DNA of 64,000 nucleotides from Vibrio sp. 10N.286.49.B1 (lineage in GTDB: Bacteria > Pseudomonadota > Gammaproteobacteria > Enterobacterales > Vibrionaceae), in assembly GCF_002873335.1 (NCBI RefSeq), contig NZ_MCUW01000019.1, positions 17,156-81,155 of the forward strand. Direction: 5' to 3'. The notes below the pieces were generated by a model. That model was not told the origin of the DNA. It was given only the letters and a program-made list of their open reading frames with translations, and did no database searches. Shown here in pieces: positions 10,474-20,064 of the stretch; the first letter of the stretch is position 1; every line of letters starts with the position of its first letter. The position numbers and the translations under genes are program-made.

Positions 10474-10500
10474 AGAAGCGGCCGAATTGGTCGCTTTTTA
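10474..10500 (+). terminator. Rho-independent terminator
   Basis: Stem AAGCGGCC/GGTCGCTT with one wobble pair, loop GAATT, then TTTTA. It ends the barrel gene transcript. Confidence 0.85.
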
Positions 10501-10619
10501 TTGTGGTGTGATCGCGAAGCATCAATACCGCTAACAGTGTGTTGCGCTGAACATCTGTCAATTTAGTGGCAAGTTAAACATCATAATCGCTTGGGGGTGC
10601 CTTTGAGGTGTGTTTTTGC

Positions 10620-11393
10620 TTACTGTGGAATCAGTGTCGGCATGTCTAAATAAAAGCCTTGAACAAAATCTATATCGAGATGACGTGCTATTTCGAGGTC
10701 GCCCGGACTCTCAATACCTTCAAGAACAATCTTTTGATCGTTGCCTTTAATTAAATGTACTGCCTCAATTAATGGTAATGAGTTACCCTCGCGATATTGT
10801 TGCAGTAGCCCAATGTCAATTTTGACAATTCCTGGTTGAACGATTTTTAGTCGATTTTCAGTGGAATGCCTTGATCCAAAATCATCTATCGCGACGTTAA
10901 AGTTATGGTTTTTCAAAAATTTGATTTTCTGCATTAGTGCTGTGGGGCAACTAGTTTCATTTTCTACAATCTCAACGACAACATTAGCATTACTATAGCT
11001 GCTTTGGCTAATACTATGTTTTTTTATGCAACGTATCATAACTGGCCAAATTCTCTTGTGTACGCCTAGATACCCTAATGTATTGGGAGCCATGTTCAGA
11101 AAGACCTTACCGTGTAAGTTGTCTTTGAACGCTCGATAATTTATTACGTGTAAAGTGGTGACCGCAAGATCCATATGGATCTTATTAATGGAAGAAAGTG
11201 TTGGTTGGTCAAAAAACGCATTAGGGGAAATGGTGTCCCCTGATGCGTTTTCACATCGGAGTAAAAGCTCGTACCCAAAAGGGGTCGTCGTATTCAAGTT
11301 ATAAATAGTTTGAAATGCAGACGAAAGTAAGTAGTCGTTATATTGCAACTGAAAAGAAGACCCGGTATGAATGAGTGCTTTGCTAATGTTCAT
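10620..11393 (-). CDS. Stand-alone EAL-domain c-di-GMP phosphodiesterase
   Basis: 257 residues, little more than one EAL domain. The catalytic set is complete: the EAL position reads ELLLR (42-46), N100, EIVE (141-144), the DDFG pair (170-173), K191, E225 in LEGIES and Q245 in VQGF. An active enzyme hydrolysing c-di-GMP to pGpG is therefore likely. No signal peptide or membrane segment is seen. It lies downstream of the chemoreceptor gene but is separated from it by a strong hairpin. Confidence 0.9.
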   Translation of the reverse strand: MNISKALIHTGSSFQLQYNDYLLSSAFQTIYNLNTTTPFGYELLLRCENASGDTISPNAFFDQPTLSSINKIHMDLAVTTLHVINYRAFKDNLHGKVFLNMAPNTLGYLGVHKRIWPVMIRCIKKHSISQSSYSNANVVVEIVENETSCPTALMQKIKFLKNHNFNVAIDDFGSRHSTENRLKIVQPGIVKIDIGLLQQYREGNSLPLIEAVHLIKGNDQKIVLEGIESPGDLEIARHLDIDFVQGFYLDMPTLIPQ

Positions 11394-11430
11394 AATTATT
11401 AATACTTTAGAGTGCGGTCATGATTAAAAG

Positions 11431-11476
11431 CTAACAACGTTCACTCTATTGAGAGCAATAGAGTGAACGTTGTTAG
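11431..11476 (-). terminator. Perfect 21-bp hairpin downstream of the chemoreceptor gene
   Basis: Bases 11431-11451 are the exact reverse complement of 11456-11476, with the 4-nt loop AGAG. On the minus strand it follows the chemoreceptor stop codon and precedes CTTTTAAT, so it probably terminates that transcript. The stem is unusually long for a terminator. Confidence 0.75.
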
Positions 11477-11507
11477 TGTCAGATGGGGAAATTAAATAGG
11501 GCGAGCT

Positions 11508-13379
11508 CTACACGATAAAGCGATTTAAGGTGCTTTCTTGTTTATTAACTTGTTCTATTTGCATTTCCATCGCAGTATTGGTTTCACTTGATGCTAGTGC
11601 TACCTGTTCACTGAGATCTTTAATTTTCTTTGTATTGGCATTAATTTCTTTCGCTGCTGATGTTTGCTGTTCAGCTGATGTCGCGATTTGAATGTTCATC
11701 TCTGATATTTGTACAATATATTCTCGAATATCAACGAGGGATTGTTCTGCTTTTTGCGCACTCAGAACGGCTTGCTGAGCATTACTTCGACTTAACTCGA
11801 TTTCGCTGCAGACTTGTGAAGACCCCTGTTTTAGATCTTCGATTTTTTCATGAATTTCGGTTGTGGCTGCTTGAGTTTTCTGTGCCAGCGTTCGAACTTC
11901 ATCTGCAACGACGGCAAAACCACGACCAGATTCACCTGCGCGGGCCGCTTCAATTGCTGCATTCAATGCTAATAAATTTGTTTGATCAGCAATCTGATTG
12001 ATGACATCAAGTATGCTACTAATGTTATCTGTAGCGATTGACAATTGCTGTACTTCGCTTGATGCCTTCGCGATTTTGTTCGATAAGTCATTAATTATAT
12101 TGTTGGTTTCGATTACAACGGCAGAGCCTTCTTGGCTTACGCAGTCTGCCGCTTTGACGTAGTCGGCAGCGTTTCGAGTGTTATTAGCCACTTCCACCGA
12201 GGCACTCGTCATTTGGTTGATGGCGGTTGCTAATTGTGAAAGCTGTTGCTGTTGTTCTGACGTAGCAGCATACGAGGTTGAACTTGCTGCTGTTGTTTGG
12301 TGTGTTAATGCGAGTACTTCATTAGATACGTGCTTTGAATCAATCATTTGCTTTTGAAGTTTATCCATAAAAGCGTTGAAGTTATTGGCAAGTAAAGAAA
12401 ATTCCAAATCGGTGTGAGTATCCAATCGTCTTGTCAGATCGCCTTCGCCATTCGCAATGTCGGCAATGGCGAAGTTAAGGTAATTAAGAGGCTTGAAGAG
12501 ATAATGGATCAGTAGCGATAACGAGCAGACGATGACTAATATCCCGACGATGGCAATTAAGATGACTTGATTTCGCATGTCATCAATACTTGAAAACGCA
12601 ATGTCGGTGTCAACAATGGACCCAATGTAAGCGCCACTTCCGGGCATTTCGATTAGGTTAATAAGCTGATGAGTGTTATCAATTAACAATTCTTGTGGGC
12701 CTTCAATAAGCTTAACACCCGGTGCAAACTGCGTCATGGGCAGACCGTTATAACGGCGGTTAGGGTGCGCAATCGTCATGCCGTCTTCCGTGATTATAAA
12801 CAGGTAGCCAGCATCAAATAGGTTGGTTTGGTTAATGAGTTCGGCGAGAGGTAATAAAGACACATCAAACACAACGCCTCCGACGAAGTCACCTTCTGAG
12901 TCGAATAAAGGCGATGAAACAGAGATGATCATTTCTTGCGTCGATGAGTCGACGTACGGATCAGTGACGACTGTCCTCATCGCGTTTTTCATCTCGATAT
13001 ACCACGGCCGCTGCCTAGCATCATAACTATCGGAGGGTACCCAGTTGTCATTGCTAATTAATTGACCGTTACTTTCATATCCAACCCCAATGGCTTGAAA
13101 GCTATTTTTTAGAGTAGGGGAAGCAATTATATTTTGAACATAGGCAGAATCATTTGGGCTAATATTCAACGATTCAGTCACTGAATTAGCGAGGTTGTTG
13201 TTTGATGTTAACTCATAGGTCACCATATGTTTAACAGCAGTCATTAATTCTTGGATGCTGTTATCGATATGACGCTCTAATTCATTTCGAGCGGTAATTT
13301 GTTGGCTAAAACCTAATGCTGAAATAGTTAGCATTAATAATAAACTAGAGGCGATAACGATTTTTGTTCTGAATTTCAT
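11508..13379 (-). CDS. Methyl-accepting chemotaxis protein, double-Cache sensor
   Basis: 623 residues. Order: membrane helix at 7-27; periplasmic double-Cache-like sensor at about 30-265 with the typical DARQRPWY segment; second helix near 272-295; HAMP domain; then the cytoplasmic coiled-coil signalling domain. The conserved hairpin tip is present ([20 protein letters not shown] and the following VADEVR). The ligand cannot be predicted, though Cache sensors of this form usually bind amino acids or small carboxylates. No CheW-binding C-terminal pentapeptide for CheR is seen. Confidence 0.95.
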   Translation of the reverse strand: MKFRTKIVIASSLLLMLTISALGFSQQITARNELERHIDNSIQELMTAVKHMVTYELTSNNNLANSVTESLNISPNDSAYVQNIIASPTLKNSFQAIGVGYESNGQLISNDNWVPSDSYDARQRPWYIEMKNAMRTVVTDPYVDSSTQEMIISVSSPLFDSEGDFVGGVVFDVSLLPLAELINQTNLFDAGYLFIITEDGMTIAHPNRRYNGLPMTQFAPGVKLIEGPQELLIDNTHQLINLIEMPGSGAYIGSIVDTDIAFSSIDDMRNQVILIAIVGILVIVCSLSLLIHYLFKPLNYLNFAIADIANGEGDLTRRLDTHTDLEFSLLANNFNAFMDKLQKQMIDSKHVSNEVLALTHQTTAASSTSYAATSEQQQQLSQLATAINQMTSASVEVANNTRNAADYVKAADCVSQEGSAVVIETNNIINDLSNKIAKASSEVQQLSIATDNISSILDVINQIADQTNLLALNAAIEAARAGESGRGFAVVADEVRTLAQKTQAATTEIHEKIEDLKQGSSQVCSEIELSRSNAQQAVLSAQKAEQSLVDIREYIVQISEMNIQIATSAEQQTSAAKEINANTKKIKDLSEQVALASSETNTAMEMQIEQVNKQESTLNRFIV

Positions 13380-13949
13380 AATAGTATTTTCGTAGCCTAG
13401 CGATATCTGATACGTCGCTTATAAATTTATGGCGCCATTATGAACGGATGTTACAAAAAAGGGGGGTATAAAAAATATAACCATTGGTTATATTGGGAGG
13501 GGTTCTATTGCTAAGTTGTTGTAATTAAGGGTTAAAGTAAATTATCCTTATCTCAATAAGGAACCTTATAGTTAGGGTGTTAAATTATAAAGCTTGCAAT
13601 TTTAATATCTGGTATCGAGCCAGTATTTAAGTTATCTATTAATGGTTTTCAAGGGAAAATACGATAATTCTATATTGCTGCAACTAAACTCTAGTTTATT
13701 AGTTCCAATGTTCTTTTTTATAAGGGCGTGAATCTGTATTTATGTTAATGATTAAAGTAGATTGTACAATATTTTGCTATAAGTCTAATTGCATTTATAT
13801 CTATTAATCACCTTATTGGCTACGTTATGGACAAAACCAGAAGATTCGCTCTAGAAATTAAATGTTGCTATTGATTACGGTTTTTAATAATCAGTAGTGA
13901 TAGGCAAGGCTTCATGGATTGCAACGCTGCCTATCATACGAATTAGGAT
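13380..13949. other. AT-rich intergenic region, 570 bp
   Basis: No credible coding frame. It is strongly A+T-rich and must hold the promoter of the chemoreceptor gene at its left end. At its right end a 9-bp inverted repeat TGATAGGCA/TGCCTATCA (13898-13906 and 13928-13936) lies just beyond the stop of the next minus-strand gene and could act in its termination. I see no tRNA or clear small RNA. Confidence 0.5.
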
Positions 13950-14486
13950 TTAAAACTTATAACCGAAGGTAATGGACAGCTGATCCATATCAACACTTTC
14001 AACATTGTAAAAATCGTAGCGTAAGTCAGCATAGACGCCCATATCAAGGTTTGCTCGAACACCGAGTCCACCCATTAATGATGTCTCAGTGAAAGAATCA
14101 GGCGTGTAATTGGCGAAGGAAATCGTTTCATCTACTCGCACTAACCCGACAGCACCGTATGGCTTAATGGACCAACCATCAAGAGTAAACATATACCCTA
14201 GGTCTGTATCGAATTTTACATTGTTACCATCAATATCTGCGCCAAATGCCGAATTGCTATTATTTTGATACGACAAGTTGATACCTACAATACGGTTGAT
14301 ATCATAACCATACTCCAATTTGATACCATCTCCCCAATCCAAGCCTGAGTTACCCGCAACCAATTCGGTGTTTGAGTATCCTAAACCTATCCGGTGACCT
14401 GACACGTCGTTGTTATCTTCTGCAAAACTTGAGATTGAAGTGGCAAACAAAAATAAAGCAGGAACTAGGTGTTTTGTAAATGTCAT
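13950..14486 (-). CDS. Small outer-membrane beta-barrel protein
   Basis: 178 residues with a signal peptide cleaved after SSFA (about residue 22) and a C-terminal barrel signature SITFGYKF. The pattern fits an 8-stranded OmpA-like/porin-family barrel with charged extracellular loops. No substrate or partner is evident. It is separated from the next lipoprotein gene by about 110 bp, so co-transcription is possible but not shown. Confidence 0.75.
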   Translation of the reverse strand: MTFTKHLVPALFLFATSISSFAEDNNDVSGHRIGLGYSNTELVAGNSGLDWGDGIKLEYGYDINRIVGINLSYQNNSNSAFGADIDGNNVKFDTDLGYMFTLDGWSIKPYGAVGLVRVDETISFANYTPDSFTETSLMGGLGVRANLDMGVYADLRYDFYNVESVDMDQLSITFGYKF

Positions 14487-14595
14487 ATAATTAGAACCTT
14501 TATAGTTGTAGCATCCGTTCTAATCAATCCATGATATGAATGTGTTGACTTGTAAATAACCACCTCTTTAAGAGGAGAAGGTGAATTTGCTACGC

Positions 14596-15018
14596 TTAAC
14601 TGTTTTTATCGTTGTTCACTTTGTTTTCTTTTTCTGCTTCAGCAAGTTGTTCTTCCAGTTCACGAATTCTGATTTCTGCCTCTAGCTCAGCCACGCGCTT
14701 TTCTGCATCGCTACGGTGGTCTTGAGATACACTATCAGCGAGAACCTGCGTGTCGCTAGATGAGCGTGAGTCATCGAGATCCTTCATTGAACCAGCAACA
14801 CCACCAGCGACACCACCAGCGACTGCGCCTTTAGCAGCAAGCCCTGCATCGCCCGTTAAGGCTCCCATAGTAGCACCTAGCAAGACACCGCCAGCGGCAC
14901 CGCGATTGCGAGCAGCATTTTCATTGTCTGAATCAAAGGCGGGTGAAGCGCATCCTGCAAGTACCATCAATGTTGCTGTGACCAGTGCGGCTTTAGTGTG
15001 TTTGATTGTAAATGTCAT
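14596..15018 (-). CDS. Glycine-zipper lipoprotein
   Basis: 140 residues from the ATG at 15018, preferred over an upstream GTG that lacks an SD. The signal peptide ends in the lipobox LAGC, so the mature protein is lipidated. A glycine-zipper segment follows (GGVLLGATMGALTGDAG and AGGVAGGVAG), which can insert in or span a membrane. The C-terminal 40 residues form a charged coiled coil rich in Glu and Lys (AELEAEIRIRELEEQ). The layout resembles the SlyB/YMGG class. Envelope role inferred; specific function unknown. Confidence 0.8.
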   Translation of the reverse strand: MTFTIKHTKAALVTATLMVLAGCASPAFDSDNENAARNRGAAGGVLLGATMGALTGDAGLAAKGAVAGGVAGGVAGSMKDLDDSRSSSDTQVLADSVSQDHRSDAEKRVAELEAEIRIRELEEQLAEAEKENKVNNDKNS

Positions 15019-15197
15019 TTCGTATCTCACTGTATTGTTGGGGCGTAGAGATAATATAAAATGACGTTTACTTTAAGAATTGATTATTCGTTATAGCGCT
15101 GATAACCAAATCGAATCACGCTCTGTTTAGGCCAAATTGTGATGCTCGATAGTGGCAGCCTCGCCTTGGTGCGTGGTTTGGACAGGGTATCGCGAGA

Positions 15198-16103
15198 TTA
15201 AAACTTATCAAACAAGAACTCTAGAAACAGTCTAATTCGTTTGGGTTGATATTGACGACTCGCGTAAACCACATTCAGGTCGGAGCTAAATGCCGACGTC
15301 GACGTCGTGAAGTTAGCCATGTAATCGTCGAGTACGGTGACTAATCGATGATCATCCAGATCAGCTTGAATATCTAATTGAGATTTTAGTGCAATACCTG
15401 CGCCGGCCAGCGCCCAATGACGGACGACTTCTCCATCATCAGAAAAACGGCATGGTAGTAATGCAATTGAGTGGCGGTCTTCTTCGTTGTGAAAATGCCA
15501 AGTTTTTAGTTCTTCATGGCTTCTCAACATTGCCAAACAGTCGTGATTTAATAAATCACGCGGTGTTTTCGGTGTCCCCATTCGCTGTAAATAAGAAGGT
15601 GAGGCACAGAGTAAACGCGTACTTGATGCGAGACGCCTTGATATTAGTGAACTGTCAGCGAGCTCTCCATATCGAATGACAATATCGACACCTGACTCGG
15701 TTACATTGGACAGGCTGTCGTTGAGGTACAAGTGAGGAATAACATCGGGATAACGTTGACAAAATTCATTGAGAATAGGAAGGATCGCTTGTTTTCCGAT
15801 GTCCTTAGGTGCGGAGACTTTAAGCGTGCCTTTTACCTCTTTTAAGCCATTTTGAAGTAAGTTCTCGGTCTCACTGACGTTTTCAATAATATCCAGACAT
15901 GCTTGATAATACAAAGCGCCCGAGTCGGTCAATGATAAGTGACGGGTGCTGCGGTTGAGCAGTTTCACACTATAACGCTGTTCTAGAGCTTGTAAACGGG
16001 CTGTCACCGTTGCTGGTGACAACCCAAGCTCGCGTCCTGCAGCGGCAAGGCCTTGATGCTTAACAATACTGACAAATAATGTCATGTCTGAAAATTTGTC
16101 CAT
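15198..16103 (-). CDS. LysR-family transcriptional regulator
   Basis: 301 residues. The N-terminal winged helix is clear (FVSIVKHQGLAAAGRELGLS, then RLQALEQRYSVKLLNRSTR), followed by the periplasmic-binding-like effector domain of the CrgA/DmlR type. It is transcribed divergently from the MFS exporter gene about 150 bp away, the classic arrangement for a regulator controlling its neighbour. Effector unknown. Confidence 0.93.
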   Translation of the reverse strand: MDKFSDMTLFVSIVKHQGLAAAGRELGLSPATVTARLQALEQRYSVKLLNRSTRHLSLTDSGALYYQACLDIIENVSETENLLQNGLKEVKGTLKVSAPKDIGKQAILPILNEFCQRYPDVIPHLYLNDSLSNVTESGVDIVIRYGELADSSLISRRLASSTRLLCASPSYLQRMGTPKTPRDLLNHDCLAMLRSHEELKTWHFHNEEDRHSIALLPCRFSDDGEVVRHWALAGAGIALKSQLDIQADLDDHRLVTVLDDYMANFTTSTSAFSSDLNVVYASRQYQPKRIRLFLEFLFDKF

Positions 16104-16253
16104 GGTTATCTCTTAATTCGGCTCACCTGAATAATGAATTCACATATTAACTAATTATCAAAATAAAGTGAACGCATATACTAGATGCATTCAATGTATA
16201 AAGTGCCAGTAAAGCGAATGATAGCTGGCGATGAAAGATTAAGTGAGATGACA

Positions 16254-17459
16254 ATGAACAAAGATAGAATGCCGCTTCAGGTTTGGATATTAACACTCGC
16301 CGCGTTTGCGATTGGTACCGCAGAGTTTGTCATCGCGGGGATTTTACCCCAGATAGCAACGTCACTATCGATTACTGAAGGGCAGGCAGGGTATTTGATT
16401 AGTGCCTATGCGCTAGCGATTGTCTTTGGTGGACCGATATTGACAATCTATCTCGCTCGATTTAACAAAAAAATGGTCCTGGCGAGCCTGATGGTATTGT
16501 TTATATTAGGGAATATTTTGTCAGCATTTGCGCCTAACTATGAGGTATTGATGTGGAGCCGTGTTGTTACTGGCTTAGTCCAAGGCCCCTTTTACGGTAT
16601 TGGCGCTGTCGTCGCTACCAATCTAGTGTCCGAAAAAATGGCTGGTCGAGCAGTTGGGCAAATGTTTGCAGGCTTGACGCTTGCTAATGTCCTTGGCGTA
16701 CCAGGAGGGACGTGGATAGGGCTACAATTTGGCTGGCATGTGACGTTTCTTGTTGTTGCGAGTCTTGGTTTGGTTGCGATGTTGTTTATACTCGCTGCGG
16801 TTCAGTCAACAGGGCATGGCGAAGCGAAGAACATACGAGACCAGTTGTTAGCATTCAAAAATCCAATGCTACTAATGAGTTTGGCGATAACGGTGTTTGC
16901 GTGGTCAGGGTTTATGACGTTGTATGGGTATCTTGCTCCAATAGCTATGCACATCACTGGCTTTGACGAAGGTGCGGTCACGTGGATTTTAGTTATTGTG
17001 GGAGTTGGGTTAATTGTCGGTAATACATTGGGCGGTCGTTCATCGGATATCAATCTTCAGAAGTCATCCATGTTTTGGGCGATAGCTATGGTGTTATCCC
17101 TCGTACTTGTTGGGTTGTCCGTTGATAGCAAGGTATTGTTTGTTGCCGCGGCATTTGTGTTTGGTGTCGCCTCGTTTGCCAACGTCCCTGCGATGCAACT
17201 TCGAGTAATGAATCATGGTGGAAATGGTCAAGAGTTAGCCGCAACAGCCAATATTTCCGCGTTTAACTTAGCCAATGCATTTGGTGGAGTACTTGGTGGT
17301 GTGGTGATTGATAGCCAACTGGGCGCAAGTATGATCCCCTTTGCCGCGGTGTTGGTTCCAGTTGTTGGGTTAGCGTTTATATTTCAGACCAACAAACGTG
17401 AAACACAGGCATTTGCTAAAGAGGATAATAATCTGCGTTCGCTGCCACAAACTGACTAG
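16254..17459 (+). CDS. MFS transporter, DHA1/AraJ-like family
   Basis: About 401 residues from the ATG at 16254, chosen because AGTGAG lies 6 nt upstream and homologues begin near MNKDRMPLQVW. A longer frame from 16185 lacks an SD. Twelve hydrophobic segments are visible, and the N-terminal signature FAIGTAEFVIAGILPQIA is typical of the AraJ/YdhP proton-antiporter group. Export of a small molecule or drug is likely, under control of the divergent LysR gene. Confidence 0.9.
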   Translation: MNKDRMPLQVWILTLAAFAIGTAEFVIAGILPQIATSLSITEGQAGYLISAYALAIVFGGPILTIYLARFNKKMVLASLMVLFILGNILSAFAPNYEVLMWSRVVTGLVQGPFYGIGAVVATNLVSEKMAGRAVGQMFAGLTLANVLGVPGGTWIGLQFGWHVTFLVVASLGLVAMLFILAAVQSTGHGEAKNIRDQLLAFKNPMLLMSLAITVFAWSGFMTLYGYLAPIAMHITGFDEGAVTWILVIVGVGLIVGNTLGGRSSDINLQKSSMFWAIAMVLSLVLVGLSVDSKVLFVAAAFVFGVASFANVPAMQLRVMNHGGNGQELAATANISAFNLANAFGGVLGGVVIDSQLGASMIPFAAVLVPVVGLAFIFQTNKRETQAFAKEDNNLRSLPQTD

Positions 17460-17510
17460 TTAAGGTGCAACACCATATATTACTTTAATAAAAGCGAGTG
17501 TTGCTTAATG

Positions 17511-17547
17511 TCATCACTGTATCTTAATGATAGAGATATGGTGATGA
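17511..17547. terminator. Hairpin between convergent MFS and sirtuin genes
   Basis: TCATCAC pairs with GTGATGA, and an inner TATCT/AGATA extends it after a mismatch. It sits between two converging genes but lacks a U-tract; possible bidirectional terminator. Confidence 0.35.
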
Positions 17548-17617
17548 ATCGCGCAGCGTGAATGAGTTGTTCCTTTTCTTTGTTATGGCTCTTGAAGGTG
17601 GCTTTTTGTTATGTGAA

Positions 17618-18319
17618 TTATTCTCGTAACCAATTGGCACATATTGATGGTACTAAGCTCGAAGCATCTCCTCTAAGAAACCTGTAGCCAAATGGTTTTT
17701 TCTTAACCTCTCTCGAAATCAAAATTTTTTCAGAATGGAAACGCGCTTTATTCAACAAGTTGGCTGCGGGCTGTACAGTAAGAGAACTACCGACGGCAAG
17801 TACCTTGTCTGCATTCCTTATCAGAATTCTAGCTTCGTTTAAGTGCATTACTGGCTCGCCAAACAAAACGACATTAGGGCGAAGCTGACTCCCTAATTCA
17901 CATTGTTGCCCCATCATTATCGGTTCATTATGCCAATTGTAGATTAATGAAGCATCAACCCCACTTTGAGCAAAGCTCAGTTGTCCATGGAGGTGGATTA
18001 TCTTACTACTGCCTGCTCGCTCATGTAGGTTGTCCACATTTTGAGTGACCACGGTTACATCAAAGGATTGTTCTAGCGAAGCAATAGCGAGGTGAGCGGC
18101 GTTTGGTCGTGCTGTATTAGCTTTGTTTATTCTATCGTTGTAAAACGATAAGACGAGCTCTGGATCTTGTTTTAGCGCTTGTTTGGTGGCTAGCATTTCG
18201 ATGGGGTATTGACTCCATAGTCCGTCACTGTCCCTGAATGTGCTTAATCCACTCTCAGCGCTGATGCCTGCGCCTGTAAAAACAACAATTCTTTTCTTGG
18301 TTTCAATCATATTCATCAC
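17618..18319 (-). CDS. Sir2-family NAD-dependent deacylase, zinc-site deficient
   Basis: 233 residues. NAD-binding GAGISAESG (16-24), TQNVDNLH (92-99) and the catalytic HG at 111-112 are intact. The Tyr60/Arg63 pair of class III desuccinylase-type sirtuins is kept (FYNDR). Unlike the second sirtuin at 63.2 kb, the zinc ribbon is missing: only C140 is found where four Cys are expected. It is divergent from a WYL regulator, with a palindrome in the shared intergenic region, so it may belong to that accessory module rather than to core metabolism. Confidence 0.88.
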   Translation of the reverse strand: MMNMIETKKRIVVFTGAGISAESGLSTFRDSDGLWSQYPIEMLATKQALKQDPELVLSFYNDRINKANTARPNAAHLAIASLEQSFDVTVVTQNVDNLHERAGSSKIIHLHGQLSFAQSGVDASLIYNWHNEPIMMGQQCELGSQLRPNVVLFGEPVMHLNEARILIRNADKVLAVGSSLTVQPAANLLNKARFHSEKILISREVKKKPFGYRFLRGDASSLVPSICANWLRE

Positions 18320-18353
18320 TCTCTATATGTTTTTTATAGAGTATGCTCGGCAA

Positions 18354-18370
18354 GCGACAGTACCTGTCGC
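18354..18370. promoter_or_regulatory. Palindromic operator candidate upstream of the WYL gene
   Basis: GCGACAG-TAC-CTGTCGC is a perfect 7-bp dyad in the 105-bp region between the sirtuin and WYL genes. A related dyad recurs before the third gene of the module, so it is a plausible WYL-regulator binding site. Confidence 0.5.
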
Positions 18371-18424
18371 ATAAAAATGTTATTTTGAGCGTATGTTTAA
18401 TCTATGTAAATTAAGGAAAAATCA

Positions 18425-19414
18425 GTGGGGAGTTGGAAAAGAAAACTAACGATCTTAGCCAAATTATCTAAATTTAAGAAAACAACTGCCTACGAAATAC
18501 AGTCTCAACTGGAGTCGGAAGGCGTCAGTGTAACATTGAGAACGGTTCAACGTGATTTAGAAGAACTCGAGATGTCTCAACAATATGCCATTATTCGCGA
18601 TGACAGTAAGCCAATAGGTTGGTCGATAGCCAAAAGTGCAGGAACATTGCTACCCAATGTTGACTTAACGACATCGATTACATTTGCTTTGGTTGATGAG
18701 CATTTATCCAACATTCTTCCTCCAGTACTGAAAGAACGCCTGACGCCTTATACTCAAACATCGAAACAGTACCTACGCTTTGAAAAGAAACTTTCAGAAA
18801 GTCAGTGGCCGAAAAAAATCTGCGTTGAATCAAAAGGGTTGTCCTTACAACCCGTTGATGTGAGCTCTAAAATAATAGACGTAATATATACGGCAGTGCT
18901 TAGAGAAAGATGCTTAAAGCTGCGTTACAAATCTCTTTTAGAACATGTTGAGAAAGAATATGTATTCCATCCTTATGGCATTGTAGTCCGAGGGGAACGA
19001 ACGTACTTGGTTGGTGTATTTGATGGCTACATTGATACGCGACAGTTACTTCTTAGCCGAATTTTTAAAGCAGATATGTTAGATAAAATCGCAGATATCG
19101 ACTCTACATTCTCATTGAAAAAATTCGTCGCTGCTGGTGAGATGGGCGTAAAGCGAGATTTGGATAAGTTAAAATTAAAGCTTTGGGTTACCCCCGTCCT
19201 GGCGACTATTCTGGATGAAACCCCCTTATCAAAAGACCAAGTGATCGAGCCAAAAGAGAATGATTATATGGTTAGTGCTTTGGTAGAAGATACGGATGAA
19301 TTGCGTCATTGGTTATTGTCAATGTGTAATCATGCAACCGTGATGGAGCCGAAGGCAGTACGTGAAGAAATAACACAAACCCTTAGAGATAGTATCTCGT
19401 GGTATGAGGACTAA
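18425..19414 (+). CDS. WYL-domain helix-turn-helix regulator
   Basis: 329 residues from a GTG start with AAGGAAAA about 5 nt upstream. An N-terminal winged helix (residues about 5-55, LRTVQRDLEEL) is followed by a WYL ligand-binding domain (about 150-215, with FHPYGIVVRGERTYLVGVFDG carrying the TYLVG core) and a WCX-like C-terminal extension. Proteins of this build, such as CapW and BrxR, repress bacterial defence operons and bind inverted repeats. The next gene starts 4 nt after its stop, so they form an operon. Confidence 0.88.
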   Translation: MGSWKRKLTILAKLSKFKKTTAYEIQSQLESEGVSVTLRTVQRDLEELEMSQQYAIIRDDSKPIGWSIAKSAGTLLPNVDLTTSITFALVDEHLSNILPPVLKERLTPYTQTSKQYLRFEKKLSESQWPKKICVESKGLSLQPVDVSSKIIDVIYTAVLRERCLKLRYKSLLEHVEKEYVFHPYGIVVRGERTYLVGVFDGYIDTRQLLLSRIFKADMLDKIADIDSTFSLKKFVAAGEMGVKRDLDKLKLKLWVTPVLATILDETPLSKDQVIEPKENDYMVSALVEDTDELRHWLLSMCNHATVMEPKAVREEITQTLRDSISWYED

Positions 19415-19417
19415 AAA

Positions 19418-19990
19418 ATGAACAAGGAACAGATTATTCAATGCATTCATGCTTTTTTTGAGCAAGATTGTTTAAGAAAAAAAATAGCAACGATAAAGGA
19501 GTGTCAAATCTCTGGCTGGGAAGGTTGGCTTCAAGTTGAGTTTGCTCACTACTTGCAAGGTACTGTATATAAAGACAAAAAAACACCATTTTCTTGGTAC
19601 CGAGAGTATAAAATCATTACAGGTCAGGAGGGTGATAATGACAAAGTAGACTATATTATCCCCGATTTTTGGATCTCATCTGATACTAACCCTGAACAAG
19701 ACTTTTACCTCATTGAGTTCAAACGAAGTAATAATGGTGATATTAAAAAATTAATGGAGGACGATATTAGTAAATGGACAAATCATATAAGCCTATCGTC
19801 CAACCCTTCAGATATTAAATGTCAAAATGGCAAAAAAGAAGAGTATATTTATAAAAATAAAGGTGTTATTTTTGTCGGAGTTGATACCAAATTAGATGCG
19901 ACTTTAATAAAAGATGAAATTGAAGGGGTAATAGCTCATGGTATGGCTAGCCCATTTTTCTATCGCATTGATTCACTGACTATTGATTAG
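19418..19990 (+). CDS. PD-(D/E)XK nuclease-like protein of unknown function
   Basis: 190 residues. I see a nuclease-like core: E41 in an early helix (WLQVEFAHYL), P82-D83 in DYIIPDFW, then E100-x-K102 in YLIEFKRS. The order and spacing fit the PD-(D/E)XK fold, as in restriction-like endonucleases. No family name is recognised, and the fold assignment is inference from motifs. It is translated directly after the WYL regulator. The coding sequence is visibly A+T-richer than the core genes nearby, in line with transfer. Confidence 0.65.
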   Translation: MNKEQIIQCIHAFFEQDCLRKKIATIKECQISGWEGWLQVEFAHYLQGTVYKDKKTPFSWYREYKIITGQEGDNDKVDYIIPDFWISSDTNPEQDFYLIEFKRSNNGDIKKLMEDDISKWTNHISLSSNPSDIKCQNGKKEEYIYKNKGVIFVGVDTKLDATLIKDEIEGVIAHGMASPFFYRIDSLTID

Positions 19991-20004
19991 GGACATATTC
20001 TAAA

Positions 20005-20019
20005 CGACAATTATCGTCG
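20005..20019. promoter_or_regulatory. Second operator-like dyad in the WYL module
   Basis: CGACAATTATCGTCG resembles the dyad at 18354-18370, including the flanking GCAT. It overlaps where a -35 element would lie for a TATACT -10 box at 20031-20036, so it could allow the WYL protein to control a second promoter before the 144-residue gene. Confidence 0.4.
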
Positions 20020-20033
20020 CATTAGTCTTATAT

Positions 20034-20059
20034 ACTCCCTCTGAACCTACAGAGGGAGT
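20034..20059 (+). promoter_or_regulatory. Hairpin that masks the SD of the next gene
   Basis: ACTCCCTCTG pairs perfectly with CAGAGGGAGT around the loop AACCTA. The right arm contains AGGGAG, the SD for the ATG at 20065. In a read-through transcript the ribosome site would be buried; a transcript from the TATACT box would begin inside the left arm and leave it free. Confidence 0.55.
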
Positions 20060-20064
20060 CTGCA

